DNA from: Luscinia megarhynchos | Taxonomy: Eukaryota > Chordata > Aves > Passeriformes > Turdidae | Assembly (NCBI GenBank): GCA_034336665.1 | Contig: CM067592.1 | Span: forward strand, 28,245,819 to 28,309,818 | Direction of reading: 5' to 3' | Length of the DNA: 64,000 nt | Shown: positions 10,556-22,200 of the stretch, one piece after another | Numbering within the stretch: the first letter of the stretch is position 1 | How the letters are laid out: each line of letters opens with the position of its first letter | Made by a program: the position numbers and the translations under genes | Notes under the pieces: generated by a model | The model's input: only the letters and a program-made list of their open reading frames with translations | Told to the model about the DNA's origin: nothing | Databases searched by the model: none

Positions 10556-12500
10556 GATCACTGAATCACAGAATGAAGGGACGTTAGACATCATCTAGTC
10601 CCAACTACCCTGCCAGGGGGAGCAACACCTTCCACTAGACCAAAACTCCATCTAATCTGGCCTCCAACACTTCCAGAGATGAGCACAAGATGAAGGGAGA
10701 GACATGAAACCCTCAGCTTGCTGTTCTTGCTTCTTTTGATGCAGCCCAGGATACGGTTGGGGTTTCTGGGCGGCAAGTCTACATTGCTCAGGCACTCTGA
10801 GCTTCTTGTCAACCAACACTCTGAAGTCCTTTTCCTCAGGTCTGCTCTCAATGTGTTCTCCATCCAGTCTGTACATGTGCTTGGGATTGTCCCAACAGCC
10901 TTGCACTTCGCCTTGCTGAACTCTGAGGTTTGCATAGGCCCACCTCACAAACCAGTCAAGGTCCCCTCTGAATGGCATCCCTGCCCTCTGGCATGTTGTC
11001 AGAAAACCTGTTTAAGATGCACTCAGTTCCACAATTCATGTCCCCACCAGGGACGTTAAGCACTGCCAATTCCTGTATGACCCCTGAGGAACCAACCCCA
11101 CCCATCACTGGTCTCCATTCAAGCCATTATGCCATTAACTGTAACTCCTGAGTCAACCATACAGCCAATTCCTCACCCACTGACTGGTACATGCATCAAA
11201 TCTCTGACTTTCTAATTTAGAGACAAGGATTTAGTGCAGCAGTGTCAAATGCGTTGCAAAGTTCCAGGTAGCTGATGTCAGCAGTTGATGTTGCTCTTTC
11301 CTTATCCACCTATGCTGTAATCCTTCATAACAGGCCTGCAAATTTGTCAGGCACAATTTGCCTGATAAAAAGCGAAGTCATGTTAGCTGTCATCCATCTC
11401 CTCCTTATTTTCCATGCTCCTTAACACAGTTTCCAGAATACGCTCCACGGTCTTGCTGGGCACAGAGGTGAAACTGAGCAGTCTGTAGCTATCCATGTCT
11501 TCTTTTTTCCCCTTTTACAAATAGGCAGCTGTTTCTCCTTTTTCAGCCAGTAAGAACTCCACTAGACCACCATGACTTCTGAAATACAATGCACAGAGGC
11601 TTAGCCACTGCATCTGCTAATTTCCTCAATGCAGGTGCATCTAATCTGTTCCACAGCAGCAGACCTGATTTTCTCTTACAGCATGCAGCTCTTCACACTC
11701 CCACTCCTGACCTTTCCCTTCTGTGACCTGGGTGGTGTAGCTGGAGCACTTGCAAAAACATTTGTTGAGTACCTCAGCCTTCTCCATGTCCAAGCTAACG
11801 AGGTCTCCTGTTTGATTTTTCTTTTCTGAAAAAGACCCACATTTTCCGTAATCTTACTTCTATCACTGACATACACATAGAAGCTTCTCTTGTTGCTCCT
11901 TACATCCCTAGGCAGATTTACTATCAGCACTTTAGCTTTCCTAACCTGATGCGCGGCTGCTTGGAAAACTTACCCGTACTCCTCCCAAGCCACCTGTCCT
12001 CGCTGCCACTCTTTCCTGTTTATGTTTGTCTAGGAGCTCCTTCTTCATTGATGCTCCTGGAATTTTTGCTTGACTGCCTCTTCATTTGTGCGCTGAGCTT
12101 GTAGGAGAGGAATATTTATCAGCTCTCCTGGGCCTTTTATCCCTCTGAGACTTCATCTCATGGTACTCTACCAAGAAGATCCCTGGAGAGGCCAGATTCT
12201 TCTCTCTGGAAGCCCAGGATAGTGAGCTTGCTGTGTTTCCTTCTAGCTGCCCTAAGTGTCTTCAACTCCACCATTTAAAGGTCACAGCAGCTCAGTCTGC
12301 TCTTGAGCTCCGCATTTCCTGCCAGCCTCTCCTTCTGGTAAGAACAAGGTACATCATAGCACCTGCCCTTGTTGGTACTCCTGTCACTTAGAGAAGGAAG
12401 TTGTCACCAACACACTCCAAGGACCTCCTGGATTGCTCTTCCTCTCTGACAAACAGACCCTGTAAGTCCCCAGCAGGCCAGGCTCCAACTAAGTCGCATA
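10556..12500 (-). mobile_element. CR1: CR1 LINE remnant, ORF2 endonuclease-RT linker through RT to 3' end
   Basis: Read on the - strand, 12500 to about 11650 corresponds to the CR1 ORF2 region between the endonuclease and RT. It includes a Ser-Phe-Tyr-x-Tyr-Val-Ser-Asp stretch near 11890-11865. The RT palm region follows at about 11640-11200, then the thumb/C-terminal part at about 10980-10720, where Asn-Pro-Lys-His and Pro-Glu-Glu-Lys-Asp stretches are readable in the - frames. The 3' end near 10556 carries the ATCACAGAAT-type tail of CR1. Stops and frameshifts are numerous, and the 3' UTR is abruptly shortened between about 10690 and 10720. The 5' boundary is uncertain; similar-looking text may continue to about 12700. 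Non-autonomous and old. Confidence 0.85.
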
Positions 12501-14410
12501 GCCTAGGCAGTCTCTGCCTGTGGCACCAGCTCCATAAGCATTGATCTGTTATATTCAACTGGATCTTTTACATATATTTTCCTTAACTGGAAGGACTGAC
12601 CCTTATCTGAGTTCTGGAGTCCCTCACCACTACTTCTGTCAGTTCTGTAACCCTTCTTGATGCTCTTGGATTACTCCTGGCTGTATCACTGATGCCTATG
12701 TGAAACAACAGCCATGGCTTAGTTCTTCCTTACCCCCTACAACAGTCTTCCTAACTAATCCTTTCCTCTACTTTTTCTCACCCTTTATACAATTTTAGGT
12801 TTCTTTTTCCCAAGGCTATGATTTATGGCTGACATACAGCCTTTTTCCTGCTACAACTCTCCTCTGTCACCCACTTAACTTTCTTTAAATCACATTTAAA
12901 CTGTAATTTTCTCCCTAATTTATAGCCAATTTTGTATGAGAACATGACGTTCTAGGAATGTTAATGAGATATGGTGGCTTTAACTTGTAGGTCTCAAGAT
13001 CAAAGTCATCTGTAAGCAGCATAGGCTGCTGAAAATTCGGTGATGTTTTTAACAAACTGCAGAATATACACTGAGAAGCCCTCACGAGACTTCAAGTGGT
13101 CAGATAAATACATCATAACTTTATATAAAGCAGTGCTTTATCTTTTTAGCACTGGCAGCAGAAAGGTTTGGGACATAAAGATTCCAAACTCACGGATTAC
13201 TCCATCAGGTGATAGTAAAAGTATCTCAACTCCTCGATTTGCAAGAATATTCATTATCTACAGAACCTGCCATAAATCTTACATTTTACACCATAGTGTT
13301 GCATTAATCAATACACAGATTTTGATTAAAAACCACTAAATATCATCATGCTTTATGAAACTGCATGTGAAAGACAGCATGACAAAATTGATTATAATGT
13401 TTAATACGTTACCCATCCTTTCTGCATTTATGTTTTTGTTTATTTAGGGCAATCTAATTCATCTATTTTAATAAATTTAGTGTTCATTAAAGGAAGAGAG
13501 GAAAAAAGAGCACAAACAGCAATAATCATGTTTCATGTAAACAGATGCCATCTTAAATTGCACGCTGAGCTCTAATTAAACATGGTTTGGGGCTGTCACC
13601 GCATCCCTTGTATGAGAGGTTACATTTATTCTACTGCTGAAAAAATGCAGAAAAAGTCACAAGAATAATTAATATGCATGATGTGAAATATATGAAACCT
13701 ATTGTCTGGGATCAGTGATGGAAGCAGAGCACGTCAGACAATGAAAATTGATTACATGGTAATGTCCAATTCTTAGTACTATTTAATGCTACATGGTAGG
13801 TGAAAACAACATTTATTCAAAAACTTCAAGTCCCAAACATTATCTGAATTATGTGCTAATGTATTCAAATGATGACACATGAAAAGGCTGTGCAAAGGAG
13901 TGCAGGTACAAACACAAAAAAAAAGCTCTATTGTTCACTAAAAAAGAAAAAAAGAACAAGCTTATAAACTGTAAAAAAACACAAATATAAGAATTTGATT
14001 TTGGTAAACATGACTTCAACTTGAATATTACTATCAATTTTTTTATTTCACCATTCCAAGGCTCCTAGAGGAAACATTTCTGTATTAGTCAATCTATGTT
14101 CAATTTGGTATGTTACTGGAATCTCCCAGGAGAGCTTACAAGGCAAAGCACTCTGAATTCCATTTGACACTATCTATGCCTGTGCAACAACTGGCGCTCG
14201 CCAGATCTATCACCCCCAACAGATTTCACATATCCAAATAGTTCTGGTTTTTAACACATACACAAATGACTGAAGGCTGGCTGTAGCAGTAGAGCAGCAT
14301 ATTCCCTCACTGTTTAATAACCACTTAAACAGGAGCAGAGGTTTAAAACTAGTTTTAGATTCATCACATGGAATTAGAAGGACCCTAAAATGTCTTGAAT
14401 TGGTACTTTA

Positions 14411-14450
14411 GTATTTATTATTATTATTTAAGTATTTATTATTTATTTAC
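14411..14450. repeat. AT-rich simple repeat (TATTTATTATT-like)
   Basis: Imperfect ATT/ATTT repeats over about 40 bp. Confidence 0.8.
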
Positions 14451-14619
14451 ATGAAGACACATTCATCATATACTCTGCAATATAAGATTTTGCTTTAGGA
14501 AAACCTGAAAGACAAAAAAAACAGTGGAAAAAATAGACTATTCAGAAGCAGCATGCTCTAGAAGTATTTCAAATTTTTGCATCATTACAGTGCAAAATGC
14601 AGGAAAATTTATATTTTAC

Positions 14620-14665
14620 TTTATTATAAATACACTTGAGACTTTATTATAAAGTCACTTGAGAC
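14620..14665. repeat. Tandem duplication of about 23 bp
   Basis: CTTTATTATAAATACACTTG is followed directly by CTTTATTATAAAGTCACTTG, each then GAGAC or similar. Two copies differ at two positions, indicating a local slippage duplication. Confidence 0.8.
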
Positions 14666-15199
14666 AAATCTGATTTGTAACAACAGAAAAGGATGTCATG
14701 ATTTATCAACTTATCAACTTTATCACCGCATGATGAAACTCCAAATTTTTTTAAATCATTAGTTTAAAATCCATACATAAAAAGGCAGAAAGTGGAAGAA
14801 ACATAAAGCAAAAAAGATAACAGAAGACTGCCAAATTTCTATCCCACGAGTAATGTAATTCAAAATTTCAAAAGAAAATCTTTATGGAGAAATCATAAGT
14901 GTCACATCATTCATGAACATTTCTGTTTAAAAGTATTAGTACTTCGTTGTGATTTCTAGTTTTAATTCCTGTTAGCTTCAAACAGTCAATTTAAATGTCA
15001 AAAATGTTCAGTCGAAATTTGTAACAAAAAAGATTTAGGAGTTTAAAAATTACTACACCGTGAAGTAACACTGCATCCCTAAAGAAACTAAGGACAAAAA
15101 ATGGTATATTTTCCCAGTAAACCTCCTGCAAACTAATTCATGTATATGGCAACTGTTAAGAAATATTGAGGCTGAGGCTCAAATGCCTCTTTTCTTGCA

Positions 15200-15390
15200 G
15201 GCATGGAACTGTCAGGCTTCTTACGTCGATAAGATGGAAAGACAGAAATGCATCTGTGGTTAGTGTATTCCTGGAAACTGCATTCCTCAAACTACCTAAA
15301 ACTAGGTGCCCATACAGAAATCTACACTCCATGTCATGCACAGTACAATGGGTAGTCCATCAGGGAGAATCTGTGCCCTCAAAGGGTTAA
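15200..15390 (+). other. Candidate exon or chance open frame after a strong acceptor-like site
   Basis: The + strand reads CTCTTTTCTTGCAG ending at 15199, a good polypyrimidine tract plus AG. An open frame continues from there to a stop at 15388-15390. A GTTAGT at 15260-15265 could serve as a donor and would give a 60-nt exon. The translated product has no domain I recognise. The stretch has a few CpGs in an otherwise AT-rich region. It could equally be part of an unrecognised old repeat. No other exon is linked to it in the window. Confidence 0.15.
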
Positions 15391-16954
15391 AGGAGAGCTG
15401 GCTAAATGCCTCCCTGGCCATCTCAACTCTTAACACAGGATCACAACACATTACCAGAAAAATACACCAGCTATACTGCTAGCACTAAAACCTGTGAGGA
15501 AAGCAGGGAAAGAAGGATGTAAGGGGTAAGAAAATTTATGAGAAGCATTGTTCATCACCTAATGGTGATAAAAGTAGAATAATCAGTAGCATTCAGAAGA
15601 ACCTTCCAAATCTCAATGAGGATGCATCTGAAAAGTACTTCCAGAGATTTAAGTATTTTCTAAATGTCAATAATTTTTAAAAATCAACAAAACTTCAAAA
15701 TATCAGATGTTTACGGTGTTCAGAAACAGCAACAAAATCTAATACATGCAATCTCCTTAGCCACAAAATTCTCATTTCTATGCACACACATTTGTCTGAG
15801 TGTACATGTATGTGAACTCAGGAGACTTCAGCAATGAAAAAGAAAGAAAAGAAACCCATCTGTTTTGGAGTAATCATGATAGTTTTCACTTCCTAGTGAA
15901 AAATATTTATCAATTAAAAATAAAAAAAATTGGCTCAGTTCCATATGATTTTTATGAGTCAACTATGGTTGTAAACATTTCAATCCTACAGAGAAAACTA
16001 CACAGAAAGGACAACTTACATATAATAATTTGCCAAATATTACTTCCTAAATAACAACTTTTTATAGAAACCATATTTTCTTTTTCTTTTAGTGCTTCTT
16101 GACAACAGAAATAGATCCAAGCTGTAATTTATTTGTATCAATTTCCTACTTTACTAGTGTCCAGTAAAATCATTCAAACAGCATGACAGATAAAAGGCAA
16201 TAATAAAAAGCATTTTCAGTCTTCAGAGAGCTATAATGTGCACTGAATACAAACATCAGTTAAGGAATAAAAATTAAGCAATGAATACACACATACTTAA
16301 CAAAGTCCTGCCAGTACCTTGTAAGACAACTCCTAAATATATTTCAGTACCCAGAAATGAAAATGTTATGCAAAATGATGTGCATTGATCCAGTAATCCT
16401 CAAAGCTCTTAGAGTGACTTTAATTTACCTGAACACAGAACTGCTTTAAGAAAAGTCCTTCTAGACCTTGCCAAAATCTTACTGCAGGAAATGGCGTATT
16501 TTTATAGCCATAAGAGCAGAACAACAAAAAACCATGTCAAACACAAGGCCAATGGCAGCTAAAGCTATTGTGTTTTTTACACAAATGAAAATCAACATCA
16601 TGAAAATTACTGGCAAAACAGTCCATGAAGTAGAAGATGAAAAGAAATTTGATCATGAGTTACAGTAAAATACTTTTAGCAACAGCAATCTGTGCAACTA
16701 AAGGGTAAAAGCTATATAAAATGTAGAATTAAAATAAAAACTTGCATCCCATACATGTATATTGGGTAATAGACATATGTATAATGGGTAAAATACACAT
16801 GTATTTCAGTAGAAAGTTGTTCTTGTTGAAATTTATTGTCAAATAATAACTGCATATACTGAAAGAATATATGACTTCAGTTATACCAGTGGTAGAAAAT
16901 ATTAATACAAACTATCTATAAAAGCCATTGCTACTATCTGGAAAAAGACCAAAA

Positions 16955-17014
16955 TGAAAACAACAAATAATAGAGTCTATAGAGATGAAAACAACAAATA
17001 ATAGATTCTATACA
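16955..17014. repeat. Tandem duplication of about 30 bp
   Basis: ATGAAAACAACAAATAATAG followed by AGTCTATAGAG is repeated directly as the same 20-mer followed by ATTCTATA. Two copies with one or two differences. Confidence 0.85.
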
Positions 17015-19254
17015 TATCAGGTTCTCTGTCCTATGAAAGAAATCAAAAATATTAATTTGAAGATATTTTATTCTCACATAGCAAAAGAAATCTAGTACCC
17101 AGAGTTACAATTCCAATAAATACTTTCCTAGCTGTATCTTTATTTGCCTTGTATGATTCATATCACTCCAAGATTTATTAATATTAGCTTTTATGACATA
17201 TACAGAAAATCATCTGATTGCTCTGTATTACAATGTTTATTCCTTTACTGATAAATCCCTGCGCACCGAATTTTACAAAAGCATGTAGGTGATCAAAGAC
17301 TTCAGTGAAGTAAAGGGGACAGAGAGGAAACTGGAAGGCTTAACCCCTAAGTGGATTGTTTAATTTAATAAAATTCTATACTAAAACCAAAGCAAGCCTA
17401 TGCTATACACATAAGTCACGTTAGCAAATCCAGCTACCAAAATCATACTGACGTAAAATTGTCTTTTCAACTACCTAGAGAGAAGAAACCTTCCTACTCT
17501 TACATACAACTTCCAAAGTCTTTTGGTCTTCAGCTCATTTACCTTAACAAAAATGCACAAAAGACACTAACTTACAGAAAAAGACAAGAGTGCAGAAGAG
17601 CAGCAATTTAAGAAGAATAAAAGCTTTTTGAGGCAAAAGGCTGGAAACTTTAAAAGAACATAAAACGAAAGCTAAAGAAAAACAGACATAAAGCCCTGAG
17701 TACGGATGGCACTTACACATAATAACATCACATACAAATCCACAGAAAATATATTACTATACAGAATAATTTACAACTAAATGCCATCTAGTATCTACAT
17801 TTCAGTCCACAGATTTGCATCAAACATCAATTTGCTCACTATTTTCAGTATCTGCAAAGTTTTTTTGAAGTGAGAACAGAAGCCACAGAAGTACTTTACC
17901 TAATTTTTTTAACCATCACTAAACTAACTCAACAAAACTGTGAATAACCCAATGCAAAACTGCAAAATTTTATAAAACAGAACAAGGCCAGTGGGGGGAA
18001 AAAAAGACTCAAAAACCACTCAGAAACACCTCAGCTCATTCAGATAAATACTTCACTAAATATTAGACAGTATGAATCAATTAGAAAAATTTCTTGCCTT
18101 GACTGGGTATAGTGTTTCAGCACTGCATTGTGGTTTCATGAAAGAGAGAAATTCCTGATGAAGTGATGCCTGCAGTAGCACTCCTGCATCATGTAAAATT
18201 TTAAAAAGTGTTTATGAACTGAAGCAATTATACTTATAGCAACAGACTGTGACCTGTTATGGATCTCTTGTTTTTTTCCTCCAGTAAAATGACAGTGCTC
18301 CCATAATGAACACAAATGAAAATGCAGTCTATTTCAGTAGTTCGGAGATGCTTTGTTTGCTCTCTATGCAAACTTAAAAGAAAACAGTATCAAGGAGTAT
18401 TTTATCGCTTTTATACTTTCCATAAACCAAGGAAAGAAGTAAACCATTCCATCTCTTGTTAACTATGATAATAATATATGTTTGAACATTATGAAGAAGC
18501 AGAAATTAGCATGATTTACTTCCTTTCACTCCACAGACTTAAGTGTTTGAATTTGAAATAAATCACTTTAGTGTGTCTATATGTTTTCAAACCCCACCCA
18601 TGCGTACTTTTAAACCCACATATATTGCCATGGATTTCAGTCATGTTACACAGTGGTGAAGTTACCCAAATTTACAATTACAGGTATGCACAAGCCTAAC
18701 TTCTCTGCTGAATTCTACCTTCAATGAAGCATTTTTATTCATCCTTTTTGTCCTTGCTTACATTTCCACATATATGTTCTCGTATTTCTAACATAAACTT
18801 TTGCTATGGAGAATGACAGGACAAAGAACTACTAACATGATGTGTGATTAGATCCATTTAATACTGTGGGAGTATGTGCTCACGAATAAAGTGAGCCATA
18901 TACAGCACACAGTTCTTATTACTAAGGACTGCTTACACGCAAGCAATTGTCCTTCCACAAGGAAGCTTGTTTAAAAATAGTCCTTCATTAATCTACAAAA
19001 GACAATTTTATTTCTAATAGTTAAAAACAAAAAATCTCCTCTCTCATTTGGTGTGTCTTTTTGTCATCAGCCATGAATGTTCAGCATTTTTTAAGTAATT
19101 TCAGGGAATCCAGTTACATGGCTCCCAGAACCTAAATTTATTTTTAGCTATATGTCTATAAACAACTTTTCTCTTCAAAATTATCCTCAGAACTACAGAC
19201 AATTAGTGAATGATATGAGGGAAGAGTGAAAATAAGAGTGTTTTACAACTATCC

Positions 19255-19267
19255 TTTTTTTTTTTTT
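19255..19267. repeat. Poly(T) run, 13 bp
   Basis: Thirteen consecutive T on the + strand. No adjacent SINE or processed pseudogene was recognised. Confidence 0.9.
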
Positions 19268-22200
19268 CTGTACTGTTCATATTTTATTAACCAATGACAC
19301 AAACCAGGGACTAAATTCGAGGCTGCAAACCACAGAAGATGCATACAAAGATTCTCTTACATACAATGCTGCAGCAGTAAGGGGATCTCTGCAAAGTACA
19401 GCTGACTGGACTAGTCTTTAGCATTCAGTGGTACTTTGTAATCCCTCTGTCTGGGCAGTGTGGTTGTGATGCACAAGTGTACAATGCCTTCATACCTCTG
19501 ATCTGTGCTAAAAATGCAACTATAAAGCTATTGATAGTTCAAGTAAAAACTATCCATGTAAAGGAATATATACAATACATACACATATATATACACCCTC
19601 AGTCCCTTATACAGACACCCAACAAAGGATCAAAGAGCTATCTGATTTATTCCTGTTTATTCCACTTGAGATCTAAGAGCCTGCCAATCTGAGAGTATGA
19701 AGTAATTCTTGACTGCCATCTAAGTAACCTAACATCATCTCATCCCACTCATTCAATTATCAGCTATTTGACTACTAGTCACACACCAAGCCCTCTCACA
19801 TAATCATGACTTGTCATAGAGGCATGCCTTACAACTGGTAAAATACCCATGAAATCTGTAATTTGAATAAAGGGTAGCCACATGAACGCTAAGTTTCAGC
19901 TATACTTTTGGTTAAGAAACATCAGAAAATTGCCTTACTGTTTCAACACGGAAAATGTGAACGTGAATTGCTGAACATACAAATATTTTCACAGTCCTCC
20001 AAAGGAAGGCTCTAAATTTTTAAAAATATACTGTGGTATCTCCAAGCAAATACTGTAAAAAATTTTTAGTTGAGATGGACCATCTGTCTTTCAGACTACA
20101 CACCATTAAGGAAAACAGAAAAATCATCATCATTATAGTAAAACATAGAAGAAGATTAAGGACAGTTTTTCCTTTCAGCATGTTTGATGGCAAAAGAAAA
20201 CAGGTGATTGGGAAACAGAGAACTGATAAATCAAAATGTTAAGCCACCAAGTATCTTAAGCTATTTGCAAACAGAAAGGAGGCAAGACATTGATAAGATC
20301 TGCAAAACATCCTGAAGTACAAGTCTCAGTGATGGGAATTTCTGAAAACTGGTCTTTGTAAGAACAGAACTTTGAAAATACACAAATACAAAAAGCCATG
20401 TTCAAATAGCCAAAACTGTAATTCTGAAAGAAGCTTTAAACTTTGGATACATTCAGACAAGCCACAGAAGTTCAGTATTAGCTTCAAACCACTAGAAAGG
20501 GCAACAAAAATCACAATTAAACACCTATGACAAGTGTTGTTAACTGAATTCTCAGCAAAACATACACTCTCAACTGCTATGGCTTCATTCCTAACAGTGG
20601 AACTGTACACACCGAGCTCCCCTCAGCAGCTACTAAATTATTAAACACCTGCAACTCCAGGCAACACCAGAAACCTAGTAACACATCTGTACCTCTGACT
20701 GGAGCAATCATCAACCCAACACCAACAGAAACAAAACTTACAAATGCAAGAGCAGGGCAAAATCCTGCTTGTTTTATATAGATATGTATATGCATAAATC
20801 AAAGAAACACAACTCATAACACCTCAGAAACTCTGCAGGTGGAATAATAACTATATCAGTGAGAAAAGCACAGTGAGAATATGCCTCAAAATTCTCAAAC
20901 ACATTAAACATTGTGAGGAATATAGCATACTAAGAAAAATACAGCGAGCATGACAATGTCTGAAAAATGGTGTCTACTAATGACATGTACTGCTTCAAAA
21001 TATTAACTCAGCTATTTTGTGTTCTTCCAAAAAATACTTAGCCCTGATTCTACTCAGATAACCTGGCATTGAAGTGAGCCTGAAAGCATTGGAACCTATA
21101 CTCCTGAAATTCCTGAACTCAGAAGTATCAACTTGAAGTTCTTTTACCAGTTTATTCTACGAGAAAAATGATCAGGACCATGTCTCAATAAAAACTGACT
21201 AGCACTGACAGAGATGGGATTTAAGAAACTGAATTCAGCTGAGTAACACAAAGACTTAAATGGAAGGCTGTACCTAAAGAGAAGAGAGCCAGCATCCACG
21301 GTAAAATCTAAATCTGCTACCGCTACACCTAGAGACAAAAACCACCAAAATAGCACCAGAGAGATCCATTTCTTTGTTGTTACACTCATGCCGCTCTCTA
21401 GACACAAGGAGACAAGAGAAGCTGTCAAGCAGGTCTCTTTCTCTTCTTTTCATATGGAAAGCTTCCTGCTGTGAAAAATGGGAAGTGGCTGAAAAAGCGA
21501 AGATTTCACAGAGAACGAAAGACATTGTTGTATGCTATCCAAGACAGCACAGAGCTTTTAAAAAACAGATAGCCTAGACTTATTCAAATACCTCAACAAA
21601 GGCAACAGGTGGACAGATGCAACATGTGGAGTCATAAGTACACCAATGCCTGCACTGAAAGACTGCTTTCTAGATACCGATACATTGTCAAAGAAATCAG
21701 AGATCAATCCAAATGGACATGCCCATAATTCTTAGCAGAAGTAAAACATAAATTTTTGAGATTGCAATGGCAATAGGTTTCAGAGGGGTTTTTTGCAACA
21801 TAACAAAAGTATCCAATACTCATTATTTCAGTGACATTACAAACAATAAAAACAAAAAAGACCAGTTTAGTGAGGCACTCTTAGAATTTTTGAGAGTTTA
21901 CAATCTTAGATATATTCTCACAACAAGAAGTAAGAACTGCTATGGAGAGCTGCCTTTAAAGGACACCTAAAGACTCATTCCAGAGAGAGTCAAGTACAGT
22001 ATGGAAGAGTTGGTATGAAGCAGACATTGGTATTTGTTCAGGAAGACAGACTTCTCTTTACTAATTGCTGTTCATAAAACTGTAGACTGGCAGAAGAAAG
22101 ATGGAGAACAATCTGGAGAATGAGGTGGGGAAGGGACATCCCCAGTCACAGTAGTGAAATTGTCATTGATCCTACGGGAATTTTGATTTAGTTGGAAAAT

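Noticed and set aside
10591..11059. Three overlapping open frames of 108-114 codons
   Set aside because: Sense and antisense frames of the CR1 RT relic, not host genes.
17570..17690. Possible - strand exon between CTTTAG and TTCT|GTAAGT
   Set aside because: No open frame with recognisable content; signals are common by chance in AT-rich DNA.
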